Assembly (NCBI GenBank): GCA_014879655.1 | Contig: JACSRS010000032.1 | Location: 1-57,426, forward strand | Length of the DNA stretch: 57,426 nucleotides | Source: Burkholderiaceae bacterium | GTDB lineage: Bacteria > Pseudomonadota > Gammaproteobacteria > Burkholderiales > Burkholderiaceae_C | Direction of reading: 5' to 3' | Shown here: positions 8,973 through 18,386 of the stretch, one piece after another | Layout of the letters: every line of letters starts with the position of its first letter | Numbering within the stretch: position 1 is the first letter of the stretch | Translations under genes and position numbers: made by a program | Notes under the pieces: model-generated | Told to the model about the DNA's origin: nothing | Seen by the model: only the letters and a program-made list of their open reading frames with translations | Database searches by the model: none

Positions 8973-9752
8973 ATGGAAACTGCAACCGCACTGGCCGAGA
9001 AAACCAAGATTTCGGTCAAGGACCTGAATTTTTACTACGGCAAGTTTCACGCGCTCAAGAACATCAACCTGGATATTCCCGAAAACAGGGTTACTGCTTT
9101 CATCGGACCTTCAGGCTGCGGCAAGTCGACCCTGCTGCGCGTGTTCAACCGCATGTATGAGCTGTACCCTGAGCAACGCGCCGAGGGTGAAATCATCCTC
9201 GACGGAGAGAACCTGCTGACATCCAAGAAGGACGTGGCGCTGCTGCGTGCCAAGGTGGGAATGGTTTTCCAGAAGCCCACGCCGTTTCCGATGTCGATCT
9301 ACGACAACATTGCCTTTGGGGTGAAACTGTTCGAAAGCCTGAATGCCACGGACATGGACGAGCGCGTCGAATGGGCGCTGCGCAAGGCGGCGCTGTGGGG
9401 TGAGGTGAAAGACAAACTCCACCAGAGTGGCTCCAGTCTTTCCGGTGGCCAGCAGCAGCGGCTGTGCATTGCACGCGGCATCGCGATCAAGCCCGAGGTG
9501 CTGCTGCTGGACGAACCCTGCTCGGCGCTCGACCCGATCTCGACTGCCAAGGTGGAAGAACTGATCGTCGAACTCAAGAGCGATTATTCGGTGGTCATCG
9601 TGACGCACAACATGCAGCAGGCCGCACGATGCAGCGACTACACAGCCTACATGTACCTGGGCGACCTGATGGAGTTCGGCCCGACCGAACAGCTTTTCTT
9701 CAAGCCCCGACGCAAGGAAACTGAAGACTACATCACCGGCCGTTTCGGCTGA
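8973..9752 (+). CDS. pstB: Phosphate ABC transporter ATP-binding protein PstB
   Basis: ATPase that energises PstSCA, 259 aa. It shows Walker [13 protein letters not shown], the PstB-specific RMYELYP stretch, Q-loop [17 protein letters not shown], signature [13 protein letters not shown], Walker [14 protein letters not shown] and the switch [10 protein letters not shown]. The C-terminus ends [12 protein letters not shown], typical of PstB. phoU starts 10 bases downstream. Confidence 0.97.
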   Translation: METATALAEKTKISVKDLNFYYGKFHALKNINLDIPENRVTAFIGPSGCGKSTLLRVFNRMYELYPEQRAEGEIILDGENLLTSKKDVALLRAKVGMVFQKPTPFPMSIYDNIAFGVKLFESLNATDMDERVEWALRKAALWGEVKDKLHQSGSSLSGGQQQRLCIARGIAIKPEVLLLDEPCSALDPISTAKVEELIVELKSDYSVVIVTHNMQQAARCSDYTAYMYLGDLMEFGPTEQLFFKPRRKETEDYITGRFG

Positions 9753-9762
9753 GGAGCCCAAC

Positions 9763-10464
9763 ATGCCCGACAAACATCTGTCCAGCCAGTTCGACAGCGA
9801 GCTCAATGCGGTGTCCGGCCGCGTCATGGAAATGGGCGGCCTGGCTGAATCCCAGATCCGCCTGGCCATCTATGCGCTGTCGCATTTCAACCAGGAAGCG
9901 GCCATTGAAGTGATCGAAAAGGAAGCGCGCGTCAATGCGATGGAACTTGAGATCGACCGCGACCTGTCCTCCATCATCGGCCGGCGCCAGCCCACGGCGC
10001 GCGACCTGCGGCTGCTGATCGCGATCTCCAAGACCACCGCCAACCTGGAGCGCGTGGGTGATGAAGCCGAAAAGATTGCCCGCATGGTGCGCTCCATCAT
10101 CGACAGCGGCGCGGCGCGCTCCCTGCCGTCGTCGGAATTGCGCATCGCATCCGACCTGGCGTCGGGCCTGTTGCGCAAGGCGCTCGACGCGTTTGCCCGG
10201 CTGGACGTGACGGCGGCCGTTTCCATCCTGAAAGAAGACGACGAGATCGACAAGGAGTTCGACGGCTTTGTGCGCAAGCTCATTACCTACATGATGGAAG
10301 ACCCCCGTACCATCTCCCCGAGTCTGGATCTGCTGTTCCTGGCCAAGGCGATCGAGCGTATCGGCGACCACGCAAAGAACATCGCCGAGTTCATCATCTA
10401 CATCGTCAAGGGCGAGGATGTCCGGCACACGTCCATTGAACAGATTGAATCTGCAGTCCGATGA
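9763..10464 (+). CDS. phoU: Phosphate transport regulator PhoU
   Basis: Cytoplasmic all-helical protein of 233 aa that couples PstSCAB activity to PhoR and restrains the Pho response. Two PhoU repeats are visible, each with an E/DxxxD-type metal-binding motif: KEARVNAMELEIDRD with RVGDEAEKIARMV in the first, and KEDDEIDKEFDG with RIGDHAKNIAEFI in the second. The stop overlaps the phoB start (ATGA), suggesting translational coupling of the signalling genes. Confidence 0.96.
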   Translation: MPDKHLSSQFDSELNAVSGRVMEMGGLAESQIRLAIYALSHFNQEAAIEVIEKEARVNAMELEIDRDLSSIIGRRQPTARDLRLLIAISKTTANLERVGDEAEKIARMVRSIIDSGAARSLPSSELRIASDLASGLLRKALDAFARLDVTAAVSILKEDDEIDKEFDGFVRKLITYMMEDPRTISPSLDLLFLAKAIERIGDHAKNIAEFIIYIVKGEDVRHTSIEQIESAVR

Positions 10465-11174
10465 GAACGCTTCCGCGGGTGCTGATCGTCGAGGACGAAC
10501 CGGCCATTGCAGAACTGATTGCGGTCAATCTGCGCCACAACGGCTTTCAGCCCACCTGGGCCATGGACGGCGCAACGGCGCAACGTGAACTCGACGCCGT
10601 TCTGCCCGACGTGATCCTGCTCGACTGGATGTTGCCCGGTGAAAGTGGGCTTTCGCTGGCCCGCAAGTGGCGCGCCAACGCCCGCACCCGGCAGACGCCA
10701 ATCCTGATGCTCACCGCGCGCGGGGACGAAGCCGATCGCGTGGCGGGGCTCGATGCCGGTGCCGACGACTACATTGCCAAGCCGTTTTCGACCCGCGAAA
10801 TGCTGGCGCGCATCCGGGCGGTGTTGCGCCGGCGGGTGCCCGAGCACGCCGGTGGACAGGTCACAATCGGCGACCTACATCTGGATGCGGACACCTATCG
10901 CGTCAGCTTCCGTGGCCAGGCGCTCAAGCTCGGCCCGACCGAGTTCAAGCTGCTGCATTTTCTGATGCAGCATGCGGAGCGGGTCCACAGCCGGGGCCAG
11001 TTACTTGACAAGGTTTGGGGTGACCATGTCTTCATCGAGGAACGCACGGTCGATGTACACGTCAAGCGCCTGCGCGAAGCCATGGGCGCCGCAGGCGTGA
11101 TGGTCGAGACCGTTCGTGGTGCCGGCTACCGATTGACCGGTCAGGTGCAGGTGCCTTCGGCGGTCGGTCAGTGA
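10461..11174 (+). CDS. phoB: Phosphate regulon response regulator PhoB
   Basis: OmpR/PhoB-type regulator, 237 aa. The receiver domain (residues about 4-120) has acidic pocket EDEP, phospho-acceptor Asp in ILLDWMLPGESG, the Thr in MLTARG and Lys in YIAKPFS. A winged-helix DNA-binding domain follows from about residue 133, with GPTEFKLLHFLM and VDVHVKRLREA. It should bind the two Pho boxes upstream of pstS. It overlaps phoU by 4 bases and phoR follows 34 bases later. Confidence 0.96.
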   Translation: MRTLPRVLIVEDEPAIAELIAVNLRHNGFQPTWAMDGATAQRELDAVLPDVILLDWMLPGESGLSLARKWRANARTRQTPILMLTARGDEADRVAGLDAGADDYIAKPFSTREMLARIRAVLRRRVPEHAGGQVTIGDLHLDADTYRVSFRGQALKLGPTEFKLLHFLMQHAERVHSRGQLLDKVWGDHVFIEERTVDVHVKRLREAMGAAGVMVETVRGAGYRLTGQVQVPSAVGQ

Positions 11175-11208
11175 GCGGCGGCCCGCCCGCCGATTCAGCA
11201 ATCTTTCC

Positions 11209-12588
11209 ATGCTCTGGCGCTTTACGGTCTTTGCGCTGATTCATCTGCTGCTGGCGCTGCTGGGCTGGTGGCTGGGTGGTCTGGCCGGCGTGCTTGGCGG
11301 CGTCATCGCGGCCAGCGTCGGCTGGTTCCTGATTGACCTGTTTCGCGGCACCCGGGTGCTGATCTGGCTGCGCGATGGCAGCGCGGCGGATGCGCCGCGG
11401 ATGCACGGCCTTTGGGGCGAGGTTTCGGATCGCGCCAGGCGGGCATTTCGCCTGCGGGAGCAGGGGGTCCGCGATGCAGACGCCCGCCTGCAGGAGTTTC
11501 TGGCCGCTATTCAGGCGTCACCGATCGGGGTCGTCCTGCTTGACGAAGAAGGGCGCATCGAATGGTGCAATGCGATCGGCGCGCTGCAGTTCGGCTTCGA
11601 GACGGATCGCGACCTGGGCCAGCACATCGGCAATCTGGTGCGCGATCCGGCTTTCACCGCCTACTTCACCGGCGGCGAGTTCGATCACGACATCACCATG
11701 CCCGGACGTCAGAGCACAGCCAAGATGCCGGTGCGACTGTCCGTGCACCTGCACCCTTATGGCCAGGGGCGCAAGCTGCTGCTGTCGCGCGATGTGACCG
11801 CGCTGGAGCAGGCCGAAGTGATGCGCCGGGACTTCGTCGCCAACGTGTCGCATGAAATCCGCACACCGCTCACCGTGCTGGCCGGCTTTGTCGAAACGCT
11901 GAGGGATCTGCCGCTTTCCGGCGAGGAGCGGGCCCGCTATCTGGAACTGATGGACCGGCAGACCCAGCGCATGCAGACGCTGGTCAATGACCTGCTGACC
12001 CTGTCGCGGCTGGAGGGCAGCCCGTCACCGGGCATGACGAACTGGCTCACCGTGACCGAGCTGATGCATAACTGCGAACAGGAAGGGTCGGCGTTGTCAC
12101 GCCTGCTGTATCCGCCGGACGGGCAGGCGATTTCCTTTGAAGTTCTGTGCAACTGCGAGATCGCCGGCGTTCGCAACGAACTGATCAGCGCCCTGAGCAA
12201 CCTCGTCAGCAACGCCGTGCGCTACACCCCGGCCGGCGGGCGCATCGTGGTCACATGGAGCGCCGCGGCGGGTGGGCAGGCCGTGTTCTCGGTCACCGAC
12301 AGCGGGCCGGGTATTGCGCCTGAGCACCACGCGCGACTGACGGAGCGCTTCTACCGTGTTGACAGCAGCCGGTCCCGCGAAACGGGCGGCACGGGTCTGG
12401 GGCTTGCGATCGTCAAGCATGTGGCCCAGCGCCACGGCGCGCAACTGGAAATCGAGAGTTCCCCTGGGCGCGGATCGCGTTTTTCCATTGTCTTCCCGGC
12501 GTCTCGGGTGCGATGCGGGGCGCCGCAAGGCGCGACTCAAGCGGGTCAGTTGCCGAAGGTTGAGACCACCTCGACGGCGTTTTCGTAA
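11209..12588 (+). CDS. phoR: Phosphate regulon sensor histidine kinase PhoR
   Basis: Membrane-anchored kinase partner of PhoB, 459 aa. Two N-terminal hydrophobic segments (residues about 3-45) have almost no periplasmic loop, as usual for PhoR. A PAS region follows (IGVVLLDEEGRIEWCN), then the dimerisation/phosphoacceptor box FVANVSHEIRTPLTVLAGF and ATPase boxes NLVSNAVRYTP, DSGPGIAPEH and GGTGLGLAIVKH. The last 14 or so codons overlap the convergent nitrilase-family gene (12546-12588), an unusual 43-base tail-to-tail overlap. Confidence 0.95.
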   Translation: MLWRFTVFALIHLLLALLGWWLGGLAGVLGGVIAASVGWFLIDLFRGTRVLIWLRDGSAADAPRMHGLWGEVSDRARRAFRLREQGVRDADARLQEFLAAIQASPIGVVLLDEEGRIEWCNAIGALQFGFETDRDLGQHIGNLVRDPAFTAYFTGGEFDHDITMPGRQSTAKMPVRLSVHLHPYGQGRKLLLSRDVTALEQAEVMRRDFVANVSHEIRTPLTVLAGFVETLRDLPLSGEERARYLELMDRQTQRMQTLVNDLLTLSRLEGSPSPGMTNWLTVTELMHNCEQEGSALSRLLYPPDGQAISFEVLCNCEIAGVRNELISALSNLVSNAVRYTPAGGRIVVTWSAAAGGQAVFSVTDSGPGIAPEHHARLTERFYRVDSSRSRETGGTGLGLAIVKHVAQRHGAQLEIESSPGRGSRFSIVFPASRVRCGAPQGATQAGQLPKVETTSTAFS

Positions 12589-13472
12589 ACATCCAACCGC
12601 TTGTCGTACAGCGGGATGGTGGTGCCGTTGACGCGGTTGCTCACCAGCTTGCCCAGATCGACGTCGGCAATGACGATCTGTTCCATGTTGGGCACACCTT
12701 CGGCAGCAATGCCGTCGCGCGCAAACGGGAAGTCCGACGGCGTGATGATGGCGGCCTGACCAAAGTGCAGCCCCAGGCCCTCGACAGCCAGGTTGCCGAC
12801 GGTGCCGGTCACGGCGACGTACACCTGATTCTCGATGGCACGCGCGTGGCAGCAATAGCGCACGCGCCAGAAGCCCTGCCGATCGTCGGTGCAGGACGGC
12901 ACGAAGATGATGTCGGCGCCCTGTTCGCAAACCATGCGGGAGAGCTCTGGAAACTCGATGTCGTAGCAGATCAGGATGCTGATGCGCCCGTGTTTTGTGT
13001 CGAACACCCGCAGATGGTGGCCCGGGTCACCGCGCCATTTTTCCTTTTCCCAGCGGGTCAGGTGGATCTTGTCCTGCGTGTGCACCTGGCCATCGGGGGT
13101 GAACAGGTAGGCGGTGTTGAGCAGATGCCCGTCGGTGATCGTCGGATGGCTGCCGCCGATGATGTGCACGCCCCAGTGGGCGGCCAGTTCCTTGAAAAGC
13201 GCGACATAACGATCGGTATAGTCGCTCATCGCCCGCACGGCCTTGCGCAGATCACTGGTGTCCATGAACGACAGCAGTTGCGTCGTGAAAATTTCCGGAA
13301 ACATCACGAACTGCGGCTTGTAGTCACCCGCAGCTTTCATCACGAAACGGACCTGGTTTTCGAACCCGTCCCAGTCATCGATGGCACGCAACAGGTACTG
13401 CACCGCCGCGATGCGGACCTGGCCCTGCGCGGGCTTGTGGGAAGGGTCCTTGCTCAAGTCGGTTGTCGTCAT
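12546..13472 (-). CDS. Carbon-nitrogen hydrolase (nitrilase superfamily)
   Basis: Predicted amidase/nitrilase-fold enzyme, 308 aa. The catalytic triad is visible: Glu in VMFPEIF, Lys in QDKIHLTRWEKEKW and Cys in ILICYDIEFPEL. The ATG at 13472 has AAAGGAA five bases upstream, which decides the start; the longer reading to 13580 is inside the upstream gene. The start overlaps the GNAT gene stop by 4 bases. In other bacteria the same two domains occur fused as one GNAT/carbon-nitrogen hydrolase protein (family knowledge), so these two products probably act together. The substrate is unknown. Confidence 0.88.
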   Translation of the reverse strand: MTTTDLSKDPSHKPAQGQVRIAAVQYLLRAIDDWDGFENQVRFVMKAAGDYKPQFVMFPEIFTTQLLSFMDTSDLRKAVRAMSDYTDRYVALFKELAAHWGVHIIGGSHPTITDGHLLNTAYLFTPDGQVHTQDKIHLTRWEKEKWRGDPGHHLRVFDTKHGRISILICYDIEFPELSRMVCEQGADIIFVPSCTDDRQGFWRVRYCCHARAIENQVYVAVTGTVGNLAVEGLGLHFGQAAIITPSDFPFARDGIAAEGVPNMEQIVIADVDLGKLVSNRVNGTTIPLYDKRLDVYENAVEVVSTFGN

Positions 13473-14149
13473 GCGGTTCCTTTCTGGTTGTCGGCAATTT
13501 TGGCCGGTCGCTGCAGCAGCGTTCCCACATCGGGCTTGAAATCGGGATTGACCCAGGCGATCAGGGCCGCGTGTCCGCACGACTCGTCGTCTTCCGGGAT
13601 GTAGTTCTTCATGATGCCGCAGTAGCGGAAACCTTCGCGCAGCTGGAAGCTGAGCACCGGATCGGTCAGGTCACCCCAGAGCACCTTCTTGGCGTACAAC
13701 TCGACCGGCATTTCGCTGGCGTGGATGTGATAGCCCGGCAGGCGCCCGCAGGCGATGATGCGCCGCAGATTCAGGTCCCGGCACAGGCGGCGACGGCCTT
13801 CATAAAGTGCGTGGCCGACCCGTTTGCCGCGCAGGCGCGGATCAACGAACACTTCGGCGCCATACAAGGTGAAGCCGGCCTGGTTGTGGGTGCTGAAGGT
13901 TCCCGCCGCCGTGATGTCGCTCCAGTTGTGTTCATCCGACCATTCGTCCCAGAGGATCACCAGCGAGCTCGCGCAGCCAACCAGCCGCTCGCCCAGCACG
14001 GCGACGAGCTGGCCTTGCGGAAAAACCTCAAGTTGTTGAACCAGGTGGTCTCGCTGCCACGGGGTGATGTTGGGATAGACGCTCGCTTGCAGGCGCAGCA
14101 GCCTGTCGATATCAGAAGGAATGGTCGATCGAACGATGAGTTTGGACAT
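13469..14149 (-). CDS. GNAT-family N-acetyltransferase
   Basis: Protein of 226 aa with an N-terminal GNAT-like fold: MSKLIVRSTIPSDIDRLLRLQ, then LVAVLGERLVGCASSLVI and the acetyl-CoA loop region DPRLRGKRVGHALYEGRRRL. The start at ATG 14149 is preferred over an upstream in-frame Met at 14221, whose extension has no family character. It is coupled to the nitrilase-family gene by a 4-base overlap, matching the domain order of the fused enzymes seen elsewhere. The acetylated substrate is not predictable from the sequence. Confidence 0.85.
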   Translation of the reverse strand: MSKLIVRSTIPSDIDRLLRLQASVYPNITPWQRDHLVQQLEVFPQGQLVAVLGERLVGCASSLVILWDEWSDEHNWSDITAAGTFSTHNQAGFTLYGAEVFVDPRLRGKRVGHALYEGRRRLCRDLNLRRIIACGRLPGYHIHASEMPVELYAKKVLWGDLTDPVLSFQLREGFRYCGIMKNYIPEDDESCGHAALIAWVNPDFKPDVGTLLQRPAKIADNQKGTA

Positions 14150-14217
14150 GGACCCATTATCGGGTGAGGGATGGAGAACTTCCGTCGGCTGCGGGCGTGT
14201 CGCAGGCCGCGGAGAAT

Positions 14218-15930
14218 TCAAGGCTGTCGCCGGTACAGTGCGAAGGCTTCGCTTCGGTCGCCCGGCCGGCGGATCGTACCTTGCGGCGTCCAGCCTTCAA
14301 GGTTGCGCATCGCGATCCAGGTAGGCACTGCGTCGACATCGATCACCAGCCAGTCGCAGTCGTCGGCAGAGGAGCCGCTGCGCAGCACGTAGTTGCCATG
14401 GAACTGCAGCGCCGCCAGTTGCGCCCGGCTCAGGCTTTCGACCCTCAGGCAATTCACCGGACCCGTCAGTTGCGTGACCTTGCGGATCATGGGCGCGTAG
14501 CTTCTGGCGTAGTCGAAGCCGGGCAGCGTCAGCGTCGTGAGCAACAGCCAGCACAGGGTGGTGCCGCCGGCAGGCAGCACCATGCTTTTCCAGATTGCCG
14601 GACGGTGCCGGCCGACGCGCCAGGCGACCAGCCACAGCCAGGCGAGGGTCGCCGCCAGGGCCAGAACGAAAGCGGTCATCGAAAAGCTGGGCAAGAAGCC
14701 GGGAATGAGCCGGGCCACGTTGGCGGCCGGTTTGGCGGGGATGCCAGTTTGCAGCGAAAGCCAGACCACCCAGATGGTGATGACCCAGCCTGAAAAGAAC
14801 AACAGGGTGAACCAGTCGATCAGCGCGCCGAAGCTTCGCCTCAGCGTGGGCAGCGCAAATGCCGCGAGAGCCGCCAGCGCAGGCAGCGCCAGCAGCAGCG
14901 AGCGGTCGGCAGGGGGCGTCACCAGCGTCACGCTTGTCGCCAGCGCCGCGAGCATCAGTGGCAATGTCAGATGCAGGTAGCGCTGGGGCGTCTGCAACTG
15001 GCGGCGCCAGCGCCACAGCGTCCAGATCACCAGTGGCCACGCTGGCCAGGTGAACCAGAGGTACAGGCGCCCCAGATTTCGCCAGCTGCGCCATTCGAAG
15101 GGCAGCAGCGAAATGCGCCAGCGCCACTGGTCCAGCCCCCATGCAAGCAGCCCGGCCGCCAGCACCAGCGCAAGCAGCGCGATCAGGCGAGGGCGGTCGC
15201 GCTGCCAGGCAGGACGGCCGTCAGTCGTCGCCAAGGCCAGCACCAGGGTGCCGCCCAGTCCCAGCATCTGGGCCAGCGCGGGTGCGCCCGACAGCGACAG
15301 TCCCCCGAGCCCCAGCGCAGCCAGCAGCAGGGGCTGGGGACGCCCGGACGAGAAGGATGCCAGACCGGCAAAAAGCAGTGATGCAAAAAGAAGCTGGGTC
15401 AGTGCCGGTGTGGTCTCGTGCGACAGCTGCGCCAGCCCGAGGCAGGCAATCAGCGCCAGCAGGCCACCGTCGGCCACCGCCCGGGCGTAGTCGACGGGTT
15501 GCGCTTCGCCGCCGAATGCAAAGGCGACCGGTTGCGCGCCGGCGCTGCGTGCGAGATGGTAGATACCGGACCAGCAGGCCCACAATGCGACCGTCAGCAG
15601 GACGGCAAAGGCGAGCCGGACGGCCAGGTCGGGGGCAATCCAGCCGCCCGCGAGCTGGATGGCCCAGGCACCGATCCAGTAGGGCAGCAGTGCCTCGAAC
15701 TCCGGCGCCTGTCCCAGAAGCACGGGATCGAGCCAGCTGGCGGCACCGGCGCCTGGAGTCGTTCCTGCCAGCATCGACATGTAGCCGAAGGACGCGATGT
15801 CGGCGTTTTTCCAGGGTTCACGGCCGATGAAGCCGGGCAGGACGTAGGCCAGGCACAGCAGCCACAGCGCGATCCGGGGCAGGGGACGCGCGGCGCCGTG
15901 GGCGACGATGGCAGGCGTGGGCTGGTTCAA
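14218..15930 (-). CDS. Polytopic membrane protein, probable glycosyltransferase (ArnT/PMT-like)
   Basis: Integral membrane protein of 570 aa with ten or more hydrophobic segments and a soluble C-terminal part (about residues 470-570). An early loop GREPWKNADIASFGYM resembles the acidic first-loop motif of lipid-carrier-dependent glycosyltransferases (GT39/ArnT type), but the acid pair is not a clean DE, so the assignment is tentative. The start appears to be TTG 15930 with no visible Shine-Dalgarno; three tandem GTTCA units (15932-15946) lie just upstream. It could be co-transcribed with the GNAT/nitrilase pair 68 bases downstream. Confidence 0.6.
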   Translation of the reverse strand: MNQPTPAIVAHGAARPLPRIALWLLCLAYVLPGFIGREPWKNADIASFGYMSMLAGTTPGAGAASWLDPVLLGQAPEFEALLPYWIGAWAIQLAGGWIAPDLAVRLAFAVLLTVALWACWSGIYHLARSAGAQPVAFAFGGEAQPVDYARAVADGGLLALIACLGLAQLSHETTPALTQLLFASLLFAGLASFSSGRPQPLLLAALGLGGLSLSGAPALAQMLGLGGTLVLALATTDGRPAWQRDRPRLIALLALVLAAGLLAWGLDQWRWRISLLPFEWRSWRNLGRLYLWFTWPAWPLVIWTLWRWRRQLQTPQRYLHLTLPLMLAALATSVTLVTPPADRSLLLALPALAALAAFALPTLRRSFGALIDWFTLLFFSGWVITIWVVWLSLQTGIPAKPAANVARLIPGFLPSFSMTAFVLALAATLAWLWLVAWRVGRHRPAIWKSMVLPAGGTTLCWLLLTTLTLPGFDYARSYAPMIRKVTQLTGPVNCLRVESLSRAQLAALQFHGNYVLRSGSSADDCDWLVIDVDAVPTWIAMRNLEGWTPQGTIRRPGDRSEAFALYRRQP

Positions 15931-15988
15931 GGGTTCAGTTCAGTTCAGGCCGTGCACCGGCTGCGCGATCGGCCTCGGGGGCAGCCAT

Positions 15989-16019
15989 GAAAAAAGGCAG
16001 CGCGGTGACCCGGGCTGCC
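15989..16019 (-). terminator. Rho-independent terminator of rpmE2
   Basis: On the minus strand, GGCAGC (16019-16014) pairs with GCTGCC (16001-15996) and is followed by six T residues. It lies just after the rpmE2 stop. Confidence 0.75.
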
Positions 16020-16046
16020 CAGTTTCTTTCGGGTAAACCGAGTCGA

Positions 16047-16307
16047 TTATTTGGCGACTGGCGTCTTGCCGAAGCGGTTGCGGAAGCGCTCGACGCGGCC
16101 GCCCATGTTGTCGACGGATTTTTGCGTGCCGGTGTAGAAGGGGTGCGACTCGCTGGTGGTTTCCAGCTTGAAGACCGGCAGCTCGCGGCCGTCTTCCATC
16201 GTGATCATTTCACGGGTGTTGGCACACGAACGCGTGACAAACTTGAAACCGTTGGACATGTCCACGAAGCACACTTCGCGGTAATTGGGGTGAATGCCTT
16301 CTTTCAT
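16047..16307 (-). CDS. rpmE2: 50S ribosomal protein L31 type B
   Basis: Ribosomal protein L31 of 86 aa, starting [20 protein letters not shown], with [17 protein letters not shown] near the C-terminus. It lacks the CxxC zinc-binding pairs of type A L31, which marks the zinc-independent type B. In this lineage it normally follows trxA and rho, as here. A TATAAT element at 16392-16387 and a terminator at 16019-15989 suggest it can be its own transcription unit. Confidence 0.94.
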   Translation of the reverse strand: MKEGIHPNYREVCFVDMSNGFKFVTRSCANTREMITMEDGRELPVFKLETTSESHPFYTGTQKSVDNMGGRVERFRNRFGKTPVAK

Positions 16308-16386
16308 GACTCTTCCTTGGCGCTTGGCGCATCAGCTGCGGGAGCCGGGCTGAACCGTTCAACCTACTTTCCGCAAAAAGCCCTCT

Positions 16387-16392
16387 ATTATA
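16387..16392 (-). promoter_or_regulatory. Consensus -10 element upstream of rpmE2
   Basis: The minus strand reads TATAAT, 80 bases ahead of the rpmE2 start and after the rho stop. No good -35 is found at normal distance (TTGACC is 21 bases upstream). The palindrome GGCAGCCGCGGCTGCC at 16428-16443 lies between it and rho without a T tract. Confidence 0.4.
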
Positions 16393-16452
16393 GCCTGTCA
16401 TGCGGGTGCAGAGGGTCAACCGCAACGGGCAGCCGCGGCTGCCGGCAGGCCC

Positions 16453-17715
16453 TCAGCCGCCCCGGCGCATCATGTCGAAGAATTCGACGTTGCTCTTGGT
16501 CGACTTCATGCTCTTGAGCACCATTTCCATCGACTCGATCTCGTCCATGTTGTACATGAACTGGCGCAGGATGCGGGTTTTCTGCAGTACTTCGGGGGCC
16601 AGCAGCAACTCTTCGCGGCGGGTGCCGCTGCGGTTGAGGTTGATGGCGGGGAACACACGCTTTTCGTACAGGCGGCGCTCAAGGTGGATCTCGCAGTTGC
16701 CGGTGCCCTTGAATTCTTCGAAGATCACCTCGTCCATGCGGCTGCCGGTGTCGACCAGCGCCGTCGCGATGATGGTGAGGCTGCCGCCTTCTTCGACATT
16801 GCGGGCGGCGCCGAAGAAGCGCTTGGGTCGCTGCAGGGCGTTGGCATCGACACCGCCAGTCAGCACCTTGCCCGAGGACGGCACGACGTTGTTGTAGGCA
16901 CGTGCGAGTCGGGTGATCGAGTCCAGCAGGATCACCACGTCTTTCTTCAGTTCGACCAGGCGCTTGGCACGCTCGATCACCATTTCAGCGACATGAACGT
17001 GGCGTGCGGCTGGTTCGTCAAAGGTTGAGGCGATGACGTCGCCGCGCACGGTGCGCTGCATTTCGGTCACTTCTTCAGGGCGCTCGTCGACCAGCAGCAC
17101 CATCAGGTGCACTTCGGGGTAGTTGGCCGTGATGGCGTGGGCGATGTGCTGCATCATCACCGTCTTGCCGGATTTAGGTTGCGACACGATCAGCGCGCGC
17201 TGGCCGCGGCCGATCGGCGCAATGATGTCGATGACGCGCGAGGTGATGTTCTCGTCGCTCTTGATGTCGCGCTCCAGCCGCATCTGCTCCTTGGGGAACA
17301 GCGGCGTCAGGTTTTCGAACATGACCTTGTGCTTGTTCTGCTCGGGCGGGCCACCGTTGACCGCGTCGAGCTTGGTCAGTGCGAAGTAGCGCTCGCCGTC
17401 CTTGGGCGTGCGCACCTCGCCTTCGATCATGTCGCCGGTGTGCAGGTTGAAGCGGCGCACCTGACTGGGACTGATGTAGATGTCGTCGGTGCTGGCGGTG
17501 AAACTGGTGTCCGGGCTGCGCAGGAAACCGAAACCGTCCGGCAGGATTTCCAGCACACCATCGGCAAAAACCTGCTCACCGGCACGGGCGCGCTTCTTGA
17601 TGATTGCAAACATCAGCTCCTGCTTGCGCATGCGGCCGGTGTTTTCAATTTCCAGGTCTTCGGCCTGCTTGAGGACCTCGGACACGTGCAGTGCCTTGAG
17701 TTCGTTTAGGTGCAT
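16453..17715 (-). CDS. rho: Transcription termination factor Rho
   Basis: Hexameric RNA-dependent ATPase/helicase, 420 aa, full length. The N-terminal Rho-N segment [18 protein letters not shown] is followed by the cold-shock-like RNA-binding fold ([26 protein letters not shown]). The ATPase core has Walker [13 protein letters not shown], Walker [18 protein letters not shown], the Q-loop [20 protein letters not shown] and R-loop [13 protein letters not shown]. It lies downstream of trxA as in other betaproteobacteria; a terminator-like hairpin and a 240-base spacer separate them. Confidence 0.98.
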   Translation of the reverse strand: MHLNELKALHVSEVLKQAEDLEIENTGRMRKQELMFAIIKKRARAGEQVFADGVLEILPDGFGFLRSPDTSFTASTDDIYISPSQVRRFNLHTGDMIEGEVRTPKDGERYFALTKLDAVNGGPPEQNKHKVMFENLTPLFPKEQMRLERDIKSDENITSRVIDIIAPIGRGQRALIVSQPKSGKTVMMQHIAHAITANYPEVHLMVLLVDERPEEVTEMQRTVRGDVIASTFDEPAARHVHVAEMVIERAKRLVELKKDVVILLDSITRLARAYNNVVPSSGKVLTGGVDANALQRPKRFFGAARNVEEGGSLTIIATALVDTGSRMDEVIFEEFKGTGNCEIHLERRLYEKRVFPAINLNRSGTRREELLLAPEVLQKTRILRQFMYNMDEIESMEMVLKSMKSTKSNVEFFDMMRRGG

Positions 17716-17884
17716 GGAACGTCCTGCGGGAGTTCAGCCTCTGTGTCGGGCTGTGATGATCAATCGGGGGAGGCGGCTGGAGGCCCGGGAGAGAACCCGG
17801 CCCCGGCTGTTCGGGTTTTCGAAACAGCGACCGGTTTGCACAGCAGACCGGTGGTTGAGCGCGATTATGACAGGAAAACGGGGG

Positions 17885-17913
17885 AAGAAAAGAGGAGCAG
17901 GCGTGCAGCCTGC
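17885..17913 (-). terminator. Rho-independent terminator of trxA
   Basis: The minus strand shows GCAGGC-TGCAC-GCCTGC (17913-17897) followed by TCCTCTTTTCTT. It is 44 bases beyond the trxA stop. The rest of the trxA-rho spacer (to 17716) holds no gene; CATAAT on the minus strand near 17866 is a weak -10 candidate for rho. Confidence 0.65.
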
Positions 17914-17956
17914 CCGCGCAGCCGGCTGAGTTCAGCCGCTGCGCGACGGGTGGGAA

Positions 17957-18289
17957 TCAGGCCAGCTGCTGATCGATGAAGGCGGTGAGCTGCGACTTGC
18001 TCAGTGCGCCCACCTTGGTAGCGGCCAGCTGACCGTCCTTGAACAGCATCAGGGTCGGAATGCCGCGAATACCGAACTTGGCCGGGATTTCGCGGTTTTC
18101 GTCGACGTTCATCTTGGCGATCTGCAACTTGCCTTCGTAGCCGGTGGCCACTTCGTCCAGAATCGGTGCAATCATCTTGCACGGGCCGCACCATTCGGCC
18201 CAGTAGTCGACGAGGACGGGGGTACCGGACTTGAGCACGTCGGCATCAAAAGTCGCATCGGAAACATGTTTGATCAGTTCGCTGGCCAT
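17957..18289 (-). CDS. trxA: Thioredoxin
   Basis: Small dithiol-disulfide oxidoreductase of 110 aa with active site [11 protein letters not shown], the cis-Pro region [12 protein letters not shown], and family-typical length. It is cytoplasmic and reduces ribonucleotide reductase and other targets. It is divergent from the nuclease-helicase pair across a 97-base spacer and is followed by its own terminator before rho. Confidence 0.97.
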   Translation of the reverse strand: MASELIKHVSDATFDADVLKSGTPVLVDYWAEWCGPCKMIAPILDEVATGYEGKLQIAKMNVDENREIPAKFGIRGIPTLMLFKDGQLAATKVGALSKSQLTAFIDQQLA

Positions 18290-18386
18290 GAGGGCATCCT
18301 AGAGAGCGTGAAGGGAACGGCTAGAGTGGGGCCATTGTGACAGAAACCAAGACCTCGCACCGATCCGCCCGGCAGCGACCCTACCC

